In this document: positions 19,494-27,170 of the stretch, one piece after another
How the letters are laid out: the number at the start of each line of letters is the position of its first letter
How positions within the stretch are numbered: the stretch's first letter is position 1
Assembly: GCF_003234115.2 (NCBI RefSeq)
Contig: NZ_CP126251.1
Span: 3,348,001-3,412,000, forward strand
Source of the DNA: Curtobacterium sp. MCPF17_002
Lineage (GTDB): Bacteria > Actinomycetota > Actinomycetes > Actinomycetales > Microbacteriaceae
DNA: 64,000 bases
Direction of reading: 5' to 3'
Position numbers and translations under genes: made by a program
The notes under the pieces: model-generated
Databases searched by the model: none
What the model was told of the DNA's origin: nothing
Seen by the model: the letters and a program-made list of their open reading frames with translations, nothing else

Positions 19494-20705
19494 GTGACGA
19501 GCGCTGCGGAGACGACCCGTGCCTCCAGGCCGGGGCTGCGCGCCCTGCTGGACGGACGGCACAGCGCCTGGGCCGCACCCCTCGTGATCTGGGCCGGCTC
19601 CCGGGTCGTCAGCACGCTGCTGCTGGCGACGATGTACGTCGTCGCCACCACGAGCGGGTGGACGTTCGCGTCGTACCGGCGTGACCCGTCCTTCTTCACC
19701 TTCTCGGGCTCGTGGGACGCGTCGTTCTACCGGATCATCGCCGAGCACGGGTACCCGGTGACCGTCCCGCTGGACGACACTGGGCACGTGCTGCCGAACG
19801 CCTGGGCGTTCCTGCCGGCGTTCCCCGCGCTCGTCCGCGTCGTGATGCCGCTCACCGGCGGCTCGTTCTGGGTGGCCGGGGTGATCGTCGCGACGCTCGC
19901 CGGAGCGGGGGCGTGCGTGCTGTTGTACCGGCTCGTCCTCGCGGTCGGGTGCTCGCACCGTGCGAGGTGGGCGACCGCCCTGTTCGCGTTCGGCCCGACG
20001 GCGTTCCTGCTGCAGGTCGCCTACGCCGAGAGCACGTTCCTGCTGCTGCTCTTCGGTGCGCTGCTCGCCCTGGTGCGGCGACGGTACTGGCTGGTGGCGC
20101 CTCTCGGGGTCGTCGCGGCGCTCACGAAGCCCGGCGTGCTGGCGCTCGCGGTCGCGCTCGCGGTGCACCTCGTCGTGCGGTGGGTGCACGAGCGGCGGGC
20201 GCTCCCCGTCCGGGACGCGATCGCGATCGTCGTGTCCGGGCTCGTCGTCGCGGCGGCTGGGCTGGCCTGGCCGCTCGTCGCCTCCGCGGTGACCGGGAGG
20301 CCGAACGCGTACCTCGACACCGAGCTGTCCTGGTGGGTGGGCTTCGTCGGCCGGCAGCACTTCGCGCCGCTGACCCCGTGGTTCACGATGGCGGGGACGT
20401 GGCTCGGGCCGCTCGGGATCGCACTCGTGGTGGTGGTGCTCGTCGGTGCGGTGTGGTTCTGGACCCGGCCGGCCGTGCGGGCGCTCGGGGTGGACGTGCT
20501 GGCGTTCACCGCGTCGTACGGGCTCTACCTGGTGGCGGTGTTCCTGCCGCAGCAGAGCCTGCCGCGGCTGCTCATGCCGATGGCGCCGTTGCTCGGGTCG
20601 GACGTGTTCGTGCGGACGCGGCGGCGTGCGGTGACGTGGCTCGTCGTCGGGGTGTGCCTGCAGCCGGTCGCGATCGTGCTGCTGTGGTTCCTCGGGTACC
20701 CCTGA
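19494..20705 (+). CDS. PIG-V-like multispanning membrane protein (putative mannosyltransferase)
   Basis: A 403-residue integral membrane protein with about nine hydrophobic segments. It resembles the PIG-V / GT-C type family: an early GSWDASFYRIIAEHGYP with an acidic residue in the first outside loop, PNAWAFLPAFPALVRVVMPL, and GPTAFLLQVAYAESTFLLLL. Such proteins use lipid-linked mannose to glycosylate proteins or lipids. The GTG at 19494 has GGGAGGA eight bases upstream. The N-terminal cytoplasmic residues TTRASRPG are encoded by a copy of the dispersed repeat. Specific substrate unknown. Confidence 0.75.
   Translation: MTSAAETTRASRPGLRALLDGRHSAWAAPLVIWAGSRVVSTLLLATMYVVATTSGWTFASYRRDPSFFTFSGSWDASFYRIIAEHGYPVTVPLDDTGHVLPNAWAFLPAFPALVRVVMPLTGGSFWVAGVIVATLAGAGACVLLYRLVLAVGCSHRARWATALFAFGPTAFLLQVAYAESTFLLLLFGALLALVRRRYWLVAPLGVVAALTKPGVLALAVALAVHLVVRWVHERRALPVRDAIAIVVSGLVVAAAGLAWPLVASAVTGRPNAYLDTELSWWVGFVGRQHFAPLTPWFTMAGTWLGPLGIALVVVVLVGAVWFWTRPAVRALGVDVLAFTASYGLYLVAVFLPQQSLPRLLMPMAPLLGSDVFVRTRRRAVTWLVVGVCLQPVAIVLLWFLGYP
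19516..19533 (+). repeat. Dispersed CTGGAGGC repeat copy at the 5' end of the PIG-V-like gene
   Basis: CCCGTGCCTCCAGGCCGG, the complement of the repeat consensus, lies within the first 14 codons, in the variable cytoplasmic N-terminus. Confidence 0.75.
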
Positions 20706-20751
20706 GCGGGCGCGGGGCGCGGCGCGGCGGGGCTCCGCGCTCGGAGCGGTT

Positions 20752-20813
20752 CGCACAACTGAAGTGCGTTCGCGCCGCGCGTTCCCACGGTTCGGGCGCA
20801 CTTTGGTTGTGCG
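20752..20813. terminator. Hairpin with CGCACAAC arms between convergent genes
   Basis: CGCACAACTGAAGTGCG pairs with CGCACTTTGGTTGTGCG (two G-T pairs) around a long loop. It lies between the convergent PIG-V-like and lipoprotein genes. The outer arms match a second hairpin at 50621-50684. The rest of this spacer (20815-20900) is GC-rich with repeated GCGGGCAGCGC blocks. Confidence 0.7.
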
Positions 20814-20902
20814 GGCCGCGCCAGCGCGCCGGCGAGCCCGCAGCGCGGGCAGCGCCGGCGAGCGGGCAGCGCCGCAGCGCCCACCGCGCGGGCAGCGCCC
20901 GC

Positions 20903-21943
20903 CTACGCGTCGAACGTGTGGAACCAGGCGGTACCGCCCGGGTGCTGCACGGTGATCATCTCGTCGAGGTCGCGGTACGGGCCGTCCTGGTTGTGGCTCG
21001 CCGACTTGATGCGGACGGTGCCGTCCGCCTCGGTGAAGACCTCGGACACGATCGTGGTGTGGTCGGGCGAGTCGTTGTCGTTCCAGTCGTAGAAGACGAT
21101 GTCGCCGACCTTGACCTCGTCCCGCTCGTCGAGGGACCGTCGGGTCAGCCCGAACTCCGCGGCGTTCGCGGTCAGCCACGGGTCCATCGTCGGGCAGTAC
21201 GTCCACGTGGCGGTGTGCTCCGCGCCGGCGGCCCGGTTGTACCAGTCGTCGCGCTGCTTCCACCCGCGGGCGATGAGCGTCTGGCTGACGTAGTTCGCGC
21301 AGTCGCCGCCGATCGGGTTCATCGTGCCGTACTCGGCGAGGTTGTAGTCGCTCCAGTGCGCCATCGCGTACTGGAGCTGCCGGTCGACGTCGGTCAGGGC
21401 GGCGTACGCGAGGGTCGTCGTCGCCACGGCCGTCGAGGCGTCCGGCACGGCGGCGGCGGTGGGCGACGAGCTCGACGTCGACGAGTCCTGCGTCGCCCCG
21501 GACTGCCCGTCGTTCGCGGCACTGCCGTTGCCGTCCGAGGACTGGTTCGCCGAGGGCGCCGGCTCGATGACCGAGGTGAAGAGTGCGACGTCGGCGGACC
21601 CGGCGGTGTACATCGCCTGGTGCGGCGCCGTGAAGGTGACCTTCGTCGCGGACGCCTTCACGCCCCGCGCAGCGATCCCACCGACGGTGACGCCCTTGAC
21701 CGCGGCCAGCCCGGTGCCGGCGACCGAGATCGTCACCCCGCCGGCGAGCGGGACCTGCGCGGGGATGAGGGACTTCGCGACGGGCTTCGCCGTCGGGGTC
21801 TCGGACCCGCTGCCGTCACCCGTGGCCGAGGACTTGCCGCCGCCCGGACCACCGTCGCCGGACGAGCACGCCGCCACCGCGAGCCCGATCCCGGTCACGC
21901 CGGCGAGGGAGAGCAGGGACCGGCGGGTCAACGAAGCAGTCAT
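20903..21943 (-). CDS. Lipoprotein with C-terminal amidase (Amidase_6) domain
   Basis: A 346-residue exported lipoprotein: TRRSLLSLAGVTGIGLAVAACSS is a signal peptide with two arginines (possible Tat use) and a lipobox ending at the cysteine. Residues about 55-125 form an IPT/TIG-like beta domain (GGVTISVAGTGLAAVKGVTV), then a Ser/Asn-rich linker, then an Amidase_6 domain with the likely catalytic Cys in GGDCANYVSQTLIARGW and His in DHTTIVSEV and KSASHNQDGPYRD. This points to cell-wall peptide or amide cleavage at the membrane surface. TACCCT (21958-21953) lies nine bases before the ATG. Confidence 0.82.
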   Translation of the reverse strand: MTASLTRRSLLSLAGVTGIGLAVAACSSGDGGPGGGKSSATGDGSGSETPTAKPVAKSLIPAQVPLAGGVTISVAGTGLAAVKGVTVGGIAARGVKASATKVTFTAPHQAMYTAGSADVALFTSVIEPAPSANQSSDGNGSAANDGQSGATQDSSTSSSSPTAAAVPDASTAVATTTLAYAALTDVDRQLQYAMAHWSDYNLAEYGTMNPIGGDCANYVSQTLIARGWKQRDDWYNRAAGAEHTATWTYCPTMDPWLTANAAEFGLTRRSLDERDEVKVGDIVFYDWNDNDSPDHTTIVSEVFTEADGTVRIKSASHNQDGPYRDLDEMITVQHPGGTAWFHTFDA

Positions 21944-22013
21944 GGTGCTTCCAGGGTAGGCGACGACACGGCATGATCACTGGCAGGAACCACCGTTGAG
22001 AGGATCACTCACC

Positions 22014-22397
22014 ATGCCCGAGAGCCACGACTTCTTCGTCGCCGCCGACCCCGAATCCGTCCGTGCCCGCGTCCGCGGAGCGCTCGCCCGCGAGGGCTAC
22101 ACCGTCGAGGACGGCGACCAGGGAGCTCTCCGCGCGACCCGCGGCAGCCTGGGCCTCACGCTGCTCATCGGCGGCATGGCGAACGACCGCACCTTCCACA
22201 CCCGCCTGGACGTGCAGGTGATGGTGACGCCGGACGGCCGGACCGTCGCACGCCTGCTGCGCGGCTCGGGCAAGTCGGCGATCAAGGGCGGCGCGCTCGG
22301 CATCTCGCGCGGCAACCGTGCGTTCGAGCAGGCCGCGAACGCGATCCACGCGGAGCTGGCGCAGGCCGGCATCCTGACGGAGAGCGTGCCCGGCTAG
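22014..22397 (+). CDS. Small conserved hypothetical protein
   Basis: A 127-residue soluble protein: MPESHDFFVAADPESVRARV, then RGALAREGYTVEDGDQGALRATRGS. I do not recognise the family. It has an alpha/beta pattern with a Gly-rich turn (LLIGGMANDRT) and a basic stretch (GSGKSAIKGGALGISRGNRA) but no canonical P-loop. I chose the ATG at 22014 with AGAGGA upstream over an in-frame TTG at 21996. It is followed by a 38-bp palindrome shared with the tRNA on the other strand. Confidence 0.7.
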   Translation: MPESHDFFVAADPESVRARVRGALAREGYTVEDGDQGALRATRGSLGLTLLIGGMANDRTFHTRLDVQVMVTPDGRTVARLLRGSGKSAIKGGALGISRGNRAFEQAANAIHAELAQAGILTESVPG

Positions 22398-22451
22398 AGC
22401 TGCCGGCTCGGACCGGAAAGCTCGACCCGACAAACACAGCTCGACCCGACA

Positions 22452-22489
22452 AACACAGAAGGCCACCCGATCGGGTGGCCTTCTGTGTT
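22452..22489. terminator. Bidirectional 38-bp palindrome terminator
   Basis: AACACAGAAGGCCACCCGA followed by its exact complement lies between a plus-strand gene and the minus-strand tRNA gene. It probably ends both. Two direct copies of CTCGACCCGACAAACACA lie next to it (about 22421-22458). Confidence 0.85.
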
Positions 22490-22495
22490 CTTGCC

Positions 22496-22571
22496 TGGTG
22501 GAGCTAAGGGGATTCGAACCCCTGACCTTCTCATTGCGAACGAGACGCGCTACCAACTGCGCCATAGCCCC
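22496..22571 (-). tRNA. tRNA-Ala, anticodon CGC
   Basis: The minus strand folds into a full cloverleaf: acceptor GGGGCTA/TAGCTCC, D-arm GCGC..GCGC, anticodon stem TCTCG/TGAGA with loop TTCGCAA (anticodon CGC, reading GCG alanine codons), and T-arm AGGGG-TTCGAAT-CCCCT. An encoded CCA end is present (22498-22496). It lies downstream of the GLPR-like gene on the same strand. Confidence 0.97.
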
Positions 22572-22622
22572 AAGTGCTCGACAACACTAACACCAGCCCG
22601 TGGCCGATCCGAAATCGACTGC

Positions 22623-23747
22623 TCAGACGGCGCGGCGGCGACGCATGATCGCGTCGAGGTCGGCCTGCTCGTACGCGTCCTCGACGAGGACGCCCATGCC
22701 CGCCCACTTGCTCGGCGGCGCCGGCGGCGCAGCCGGCCCGGCCGGCGGAGCCGTGGGACCGGCAGCAGGAACCGCTGCAGGATCCGCTGCAGGAGCAGCA
22801 CCCGTCGGCGCCCGCAGCCCGAGCCGCTCCGCCAGCCGGCCCTGGTCGTGCGCCGACAGCGACGCCACGGCCTCCTCCACGTCGGGCCGCATCCGCGACA
22901 CACGGGCGAGTGACGGGTCCGTCTCGGCAGCGCGGATCGCAGCGGCCTCGGCGTCGGCCTCCGCCTTGGCCTGGGCGACGCGCTCCTTGAGCCGTGCGGC
23001 GAGTTCCGCCGCCGACTCCGGCGCCGCAGCGGGTGCGGTGGGCGTCTCGACGTAGAGCGGCTTCGGCACGGCGTTCGGGGTCCAGCTGCGGTCACGCGCG
23101 GGTTCCGCAGGCTGCTCGGTGGACAGCGGCGGCGCCGGGTCCGTCCACGTGGTCGCCGGCCTGGAGGCACGGGTCGCCCCCGTCACGGCCGTCGCGGTCC
23201 GGGTCTTCCGCGCCTTCGCGACCTGGTGCAGCTGTGCGAGGACCGCTGCGGACCCACCGACGGCGACGAGCCCGGCGACGCCGACGAGCCACATCGCGGG
23301 GGCTGCGGCGAAGACGACGATCGCGACGACGAGTCCGGCGGCACCGAGGAGCGTCGCACCGAGCCGGGAGCGACGCATGCGCATCGCGGTGAGTGCGGGG
23401 ACGGCCGACACGCGTTCGAGGACGGGAGCCTGCTCGGCGAGACGGCGGGTGATCTCCCGCTGCCGGGCGGCTTCGTGGGCGCGGACGATGGCGGTGCGCT
23501 TGGCCTCTTCGGACCGGGCGACGCGCTGCGCCTCGGCGAGGGACTTCGCGTTCATCTCGACGCGGACCTCGTCCGGCAGCTCAGCGGTCTGCGCGAGGAT
23601 CCGGAGGGTCTGCTGCAGCCGGATCGCGTTCCGCTCGGTGGCGAGGTACTGCCGCCGGGCCGCCCAGGACGGCATGAGGTAGACGAGCCAGAGCACGGCC
23701 GCGACGAGCAGGACGATGCCCCCGCCCCACGAGCCGATACCTGCCAT
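22623..23747 (-). CDS. Membrane protein of the galU-rimJ neighbourhood, GLPR-like
   Basis: A 374-residue protein with an N-terminal membrane helix (residues about 5-25, GGGIVLLVAAVLWLVYLMP), a basic/Glu-rich cytoplasmic stretch, two further hydrophobic segments (about 125-175, GATLLGAAGLVVAIVVFAAA), and a long Ala/Pro-rich tail with a coiled part (ELAARLKERVAQAKAEADAE). Position after galU and rimJ matches the Mycobacterium/Corynebacterium gene for GLPR, the receptor of the gephyrin-like division protein Glp. That assignment is inference from order and topology. TACCGT lies six bases before the ATG. A dispersed repeat copy is embedded at 23156-23173. Confidence 0.6.
   Translation of the reverse strand: MAGIGSWGGGIVLLVAAVLWLVYLMPSWAARRQYLATERNAIRLQQTLRILAQTAELPDEVRVEMNAKSLAEAQRVARSEEAKRTAIVRAHEAARQREITRRLAEQAPVLERVSAVPALTAMRMRRSRLGATLLGAAGLVVAIVVFAAAPAMWLVGVAGLVAVGGSAAVLAQLHQVAKARKTRTATAVTGATRASRPATTWTDPAPPLSTEQPAEPARDRSWTPNAVPKPLYVETPTAPAAAPESAAELAARLKERVAQAKAEADAEAAAIRAAETDPSLARVSRMRPDVEEAVASLSAHDQGRLAERLGLRAPTGAAPAADPAAVPAAGPTAPPAGPAAPPAPPSKWAGMGVLVEDAYEQADLDAIMRRRRAV
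23156..23173 (+). repeat. Dispersed CCGGCCTGGAGGCACGGG repeat copy inside the GLPR-like gene
   Basis: The copy is antisense to the gene and encodes ATRASRPAT in the variable linker after the second hydrophobic region. Confidence 0.75.
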
Positions 23748-23753
23748 GGGGAC

Positions 23754-23759
23754 ACGGTA
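23754..23759 (-). promoter_or_regulatory. -10 element TACCGT for the GLPR-like gene
   Basis: TACCGT ends six bases before the ATG at 23747, consistent with a leaderless transcript separate from rimJ. Confidence 0.55.
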
Positions 23760-23834
23760 GGGGCGGGCGTTCCCCTGGCGGGTGATTGCCGGACGCGTGT
23801 TGCGCGTGTCGTGACGAAATCACCGGGGGTGAGC

Positions 23835-23849
23835 CGCGCCTCCAGGCCG
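23835..23849 (-). repeat. Intergenic copy of the dispersed CTGGAGGC repeat
   Basis: CGCGCCTCCAGGCCG lies in the 136-base spacer between rimJ and the GLPR-like gene as a single copy without an inverted partner. Confidence 0.75.
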
Positions 23850-23883
23850 TCCCACCGGATCCGCGAGGAGCCGAGCCGACGGG

Positions 23884-24543
23884 TCAGACGCGGGGGGTCG
23901 TGTGCAGCGGCAGCGCCGCCTCGTCGCGCGCGGCGAGCGGGACGCTGCCGACACCCGGCGGGACCTCGCCGCGGACCCAGCGCTCGAGGACGCCCTCGCG
24001 GACCTCCTCGGCGACGAGCGCGAAGCAGAAGTGGTCGCGCCAGTCGCCGTTGATGTGGATGTAGCGACGGCGGAGCCCCTCGAACCGGAAGCCGAGCTTC
24101 TCGACGACGCGCAGCGACGGCGCGTTCTCCGGACGGATGCAGATCTCGATCCGGTGGATGCCGACCGCACGGAAGCAGTGGTCCACCGCCATCGCGACGG
24201 AGATCGGCGTGACGTTGTGGCCGGCGGCGTCCTCGACGACCCAGTAGCCGATCGACGCGCTGGCGAGCGAGCCGTAGGTGATGCCGGAGACGTTCAGCTG
24301 TCCGACGAAACGACCGTCGAGCTCCATCGCGAACGGGAGCCCGAGCCCCGCGCGGGCGTTGGCCTGGAGCGCGCGGATGCTGCCGCGGACGTCGGTGGAG
24401 ACGTGTCCGGTGGGGTTCGTGGCCTCCCACGTGCGGAGCCACGAACGGTTGGTCGCGAGCGCGACGTCGAGGTCACGCGTGTCGCGCAGCCGGAGGGGCC
24501 GGATGGTGACCCGCCCGTGGGACAGGGTCGGGATCGTCGTCAT
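23884..24543 (-). CDS. GNAT N-acetyltransferase, RimJ/RimL type
   Basis: A 219-residue acetyltransferase that probably acetylates a protein N-terminus or amino group with acetyl-CoA. Family features: VTIRPLRLRDTRDLDVALAT, GYWVVEDAAGHNVTPISVAM (acetyl-CoA loop region), and HRIEICIRPENAPSLRVVEKL with GFRFEGLRRRYIHINGDWRD, typical of RimJ. It follows galU on the same strand, as in other actinobacteria, where rimJ sits in the galU cluster. GGAGGAA precedes the ATG. Confidence 0.88.
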   Translation of the reverse strand: MTTIPTLSHGRVTIRPLRLRDTRDLDVALATNRSWLRTWEATNPTGHVSTDVRGSIRALQANARAGLGLPFAMELDGRFVGQLNVSGITYGSLASASIGYWVVEDAAGHNVTPISVAMAVDHCFRAVGIHRIEICIRPENAPSLRVVEKLGFRFEGLRRRYIHINGDWRDHFCFALVAEEVREGVLERWVRGEVPPGVGSVPLAARDEAALPLHTTPRV

Positions 24544-24587
24544 CGCTCAGGTTCCTCCGGTGCCCCGACTGATCCTCGGGGCGGGTG

Positions 24588-24623
24588 TCCCGCACGGGCC
24601 CGGCGTACCGGACCCGTGCGGGA
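24588..24623 (-). terminator. Hairpin downstream of galU
   Basis: TCCCGCACGGG and its exact complement form an 11-bp stem in the 89-base galU-rimJ spacer. It may weaken or stop read-through from galU into rimJ. Confidence 0.6.
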
Positions 24624-24632
24624 TGGGTCGAC

Positions 24633-25523
24633 TCATTCGCCCGCGTTGAACTCCTTGAGCCACGACTTGAGGTCGGGGCCGAGGTCCTCGCGGTCCGAGG
24701 CGAGCTGCACGATCGCCTTGATGTAGTCGAGTTTGTCACCCGTGTCGTACCGGCGTCCACGGAACACGACGCCGTACACGCCTCCGGTCCACTCCTCGGC
24801 GCTCGCCATCTTCATGAGCGCGTCGGTCAGCTGGATCTCGCCGCCCTTGCCCGGCTCCTGCTTCTCGAGGACGTCGAAGACCTCGGGACGGATGACGTAA
24901 CGGCCGATGATGGCCAGGTTCGAGGGGGCCTCGCCCTGAGCCGGCTTCTCGACGAGGCCGGTGATCTTCACGACGTCGTCGGTGTCGGTCTGCTCGACCG
25001 TGGCGATGCCGTAGAGGTGCGTCTGCGACTCGGGGACCTCGAGCAGGGCCACGACGGTCGCGTTCTTCTCGCCCTGGACCTCGATCATGCGCTGCAGCAG
25101 CGGGTCGCGGGCGTCGATGATGTCGTCACCGAGGAGCACGGCGAACGGCTCGCGGCCGACGTGCATCTTCGCGCGGAGCACCGCGTGGCCGAGGCCGAGC
25201 GGGTCACCCTGACGGACGTAGTGCATGTCGGCGAGGTCCGTGGACTGGTTCACCTTCTGCAGCTTCTCGTGGTCGCCCTTCTTCTTGAGGGTCTCCTCGA
25301 GCTCGGACACGTGGTCGAAGTGGTTCTCGAGCGCGTTCTTGTTGCGGCCCGTGATCATCAGCACGTCGGTCAGCCCGGCACCGACAGCCTCTTCCACCAC
25401 GTACTGGATGGCCGGCTTGTCGACGACGGGGAGCATCTCCTTCGGCATCGCCTTGGTCGCGGGGAGGAAGCGGGTGCCCAGCCCTGCAGCTGGGATCACC
25501 GCCTTCGAAATCTGGAAGCCCAT
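24633..25523 (-). CDS. galU: UTP-glucose-1-phosphate uridylyltransferase
   Basis: Forms UDP-glucose for wall polymers and glycosylation. The 296-residue protein starts MGFQISKAVIPAAGLGTRFL, with the nucleotidyl-transfer signature GLGTRFLPATKAMPKEMLPV and VEEAVGAGLTDVLMITGR, LLGDDIID and YDTGDKLDYIKA, all standard. The ATG at 25523 follows TACGGT by seven bases, so the gene is probably leaderless; the upstream in-frame extension lacks conservation. It is divergent from the 5-FCL gene. Confidence 0.96.
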   Translation of the reverse strand: MGFQISKAVIPAAGLGTRFLPATKAMPKEMLPVVDKPAIQYVVEEAVGAGLTDVLMITGRNKNALENHFDHVSELEETLKKKGDHEKLQKVNQSTDLADMHYVRQGDPLGLGHAVLRAKMHVGREPFAVLLGDDIIDARDPLLQRMIEVQGEKNATVVALLEVPESQTHLYGIATVEQTDTDDVVKITGLVEKPAQGEAPSNLAIIGRYVIRPEVFDVLEKQEPGKGGEIQLTDALMKMASAEEWTGGVYGVVFRGRRYDTGDKLDYIKAIVQLASDREDLGPDLKSWLKEFNAGE

Positions 25524-25530
25524 GGCACAG

Positions 25531-25536
25531 ACCGTA
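25531..25536 (-). promoter_or_regulatory. -10 element TACGGT for galU (leaderless start)
   Basis: TACGGT on the minus strand ends seven bases before the ATG at 25523, and no Shine-Dalgarno is visible. Confidence 0.6.
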
Positions 25537-25625
25537 TCCGATCCCCCTTTCTGGGGCATGTCGTCGCTCCGGGGGACAAGCCGGACGGCGTGTTCCCGGC
25601 GGGAAGCCGCAACCGGACCGCTCGG

Positions 25626-25631
25626 TAGACT
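25626..25631 (+). promoter_or_regulatory. -10 element TAGACT for the 5-FCL gene (leaderless start)
   Basis: TAGACT ends seven bases before the ATG at 25639; there is no Shine-Dalgarno, so translation probably begins at the 5' end of the message. Confidence 0.6.
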
Positions 25632-25638
25632 CCTCCGC

Positions 25639-26223
25639 ATGATCGCCGATCTCGGGAACGAGAAGCGCGCCCTGCGAGCCGAGCTCCGGCAGCGGCGGCG
25701 CACCCGGACCACGACCGAACGCGATGCGGACGCCAGCGCACTCACCGCGACCCTGCAGCGCTTCGCCGAGGAGCGTCAGGTCCGGTCGATCGCGCTCTAC
25801 CTGTCCGCGCCGGACGAACCCAACGTGCGACCGTTCCTGAACTGGGCGTACGACAACGGGCTGCGGGTCCTGCTCCCCGTCACCCGCGAGGACGGACTGC
25901 TCGACTGGGCGGTCGGCGACGGGTCCTCCGAGACCGAGGGGCTCTTCGGCATGCCCGAGGTCGTCGGCGAGGTGCTCTCCCCCCTCGCCATCAACGACGT
26001 CGACGCGATCCTCGCCCCGGCCGCCGCGGTGGGGCATGACGGGGTCCGGATGGGCTGGGGACGGGGCTACTACGACAAGACCCTCGGGTCGATGGCGAAC
26101 CGTCCGCCCGTCTATGCTGTGATCTTCGACGCGGAGTACCTCGACGAGGTCCCGCGCGAAGCCCACGACGAACCCGTCGACGGCATCATCACGCCGTCCC
26201 GCATCATCACGTTCCGGAGCTAG
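25639..26223 (+). CDS. 5-formyltetrahydrofolate cyclo-ligase
   Basis: ATP-dependent conversion of 5-formyl-THF to 5,10-methenyl-THF. The 194-residue protein has the basic N-terminal helix (EKRALRAELRQRRR), SIALYLSAPDEPNVRPFLNW, and the signature AAAVGHDGVRMGWGRGYYDK, where GWGRGYYD is the nucleotide-binding motif. I chose the ATG at 25639 on the leaderless promoter and the family N-terminus. It sits divergent from galU and directly before the FmdB gene, as in other actinobacteria. Confidence 0.93.
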   Translation: MIADLGNEKRALRAELRQRRRTRTTTERDADASALTATLQRFAEERQVRSIALYLSAPDEPNVRPFLNWAYDNGLRVLLPVTREDGLLDWAVGDGSSETEGLFGMPEVVGEVLSPLAINDVDAILAPAAAVGHDGVRMGWGRGYYDKTLGSMANRPPVYAVIFDAEYLDEVPREAHDEPVDGIITPSRIITFRS

Positions 26224-26224
26224 G

Positions 26225-26521
26225 GTGCCCACCTACTCGTACCGCTGCACCGAGTGCGGCAACGCCTTCGACATCAAGCAGTCCTTCTCCGACGCCACGC
26301 TCACCGAGTGCCCGGTGTGCGGCGGCGTCCTGCGCAAGGTCTTCTCGCCGGTCGGCGTCACCTTCAACGGCGGTGGGTTCTACCGCACGGACTCGCGCGC
26401 GACGCCGAAGGCCGAGGGGTCGTCGTCGTCCGGGTCGTCCGGGTCGTCGTCGCCCGCACCCGCGCCGGCCAAGACCGAGTCGAAGCCCAGCACGCCGAAG
26501 CCGAGCACCTCCGCGTCCTGA
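26225..26521 (+). CDS. FmdB-type zinc-ribbon protein
   Basis: A 98-residue protein starting at GTG one base after the 5-FCL stop. MPTYSYRCTECGNAFDIKQS and TECPVCGGVLRKVFSPVGV hold two CxxC pairs of a zinc ribbon (FmdB/CxxC_CXXC_SSSS family). The last 35 residues are a Ser/Pro/Lys-rich disordered tail. The function is unknown; proteins of this family are proposed regulators. Overlapping position shows co-transcription with 5-FCL. Confidence 0.9.
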   Translation: MPTYSYRCTECGNAFDIKQSFSDATLTECPVCGGVLRKVFSPVGVTFNGGGFYRTDSRATPKAEGSSSSGSSGSSSPAPAPAKTESKPSTPKPSTSAS

Positions 26522-26594
26522 CCCACGGTCCGACTCCTCGGTAGGTTTGTGGGCGTCGCCGACCGGCGGCCGTCCTCGACCCGGAAGGAGTCCC

Positions 26595-27095
26595 GTGAAG
26601 GGATTCAAGGAGTTCCTGCTCCGCGGCAACGTCATCGACCTGGCCGTCGCAGTCGTCATCGGTGCGGCGTTCACCGCGATCGTCACGGCGATCGTCAACG
26701 CGCTCATCAACCCGCTCATCGGTGCCGTCTTCAACGCGTCGAGCCTCGACAAGGCGCTCATCTGGAAGATCCCCACGGTGTCCGGTGGACACGCGGAGAT
26801 CCTCTTCGGCGCGATCATCGGTGCCGCGCTCAACTTCATCATCGTGGCCGCGGTGGTGTACTTCGCCCTCGTGCTCCCCGTGAACCACCTCAAGAAGGTC
26901 GCGTTCGAGCGGGTCAAGAACGACGAGGAGCAGACGCCGCAGGACGTCCCGCCGACCGACGTCGAGGTGCTGCTCGAGATCCGCGACCTGCTCCGCACGC
27001 AGAACGGCGTGCCCGCGAACCCGGGCGGCGGCGCGCACGTCGCCCCGTCGAACGCTCCCGAGGGGCCCGGCATCGGCGGCACGACGAAGCTCTAG
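26595..27095 (+). CDS. mscL: Large-conductance mechanosensitive channel
   Basis: Forms the pentameric emergency channel that opens under membrane tension. The 166-residue protein begins VKGFKEFLLRGNVIDLAVAV, the conserved N-terminal helix and first TM, followed by AAFTAIVTAIVNALINPLIG. TM2 is ALNFIIVAAVVYFALVLPVN, followed by the charged HLKKVAFERVK and a longer cytoplasmic tail. The GTG at 26595 has AAGGAG upstream. A -10-like TAGGTT (26542-26547) suggests its own promoter after the FmdB gene. Confidence 0.95.
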   Translation: MKGFKEFLLRGNVIDLAVAVVIGAAFTAIVTAIVNALINPLIGAVFNASSLDKALIWKIPTVSGGHAEILFGAIIGAALNFIIVAAVVYFALVLPVNHLKKVAFERVKNDEEQTPQDVPPTDVEVLLEIRDLLRTQNGVPANPGGGAHVAPSNAPEGPGIGGTTKL

Positions 27096-27120
27096 TCGCT
27101 CCGCACCCCTGTACGGACAT

Positions 27121-27144
27121 CGCGCCCCGCCACTGCGGGGCGCG
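27121..27144. terminator. Bidirectional hairpin between mscL and the phosphatidyltransferase gene
   Basis: CGCGCCCCGC, a CACT loop and the exact complement form a 10-bp stem 25 bases after mscL and between two convergent genes. Confidence 0.85.
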
Positions 27145-27170
27145 GTGTTCGTCCGGGGGTGCGACCGGGG

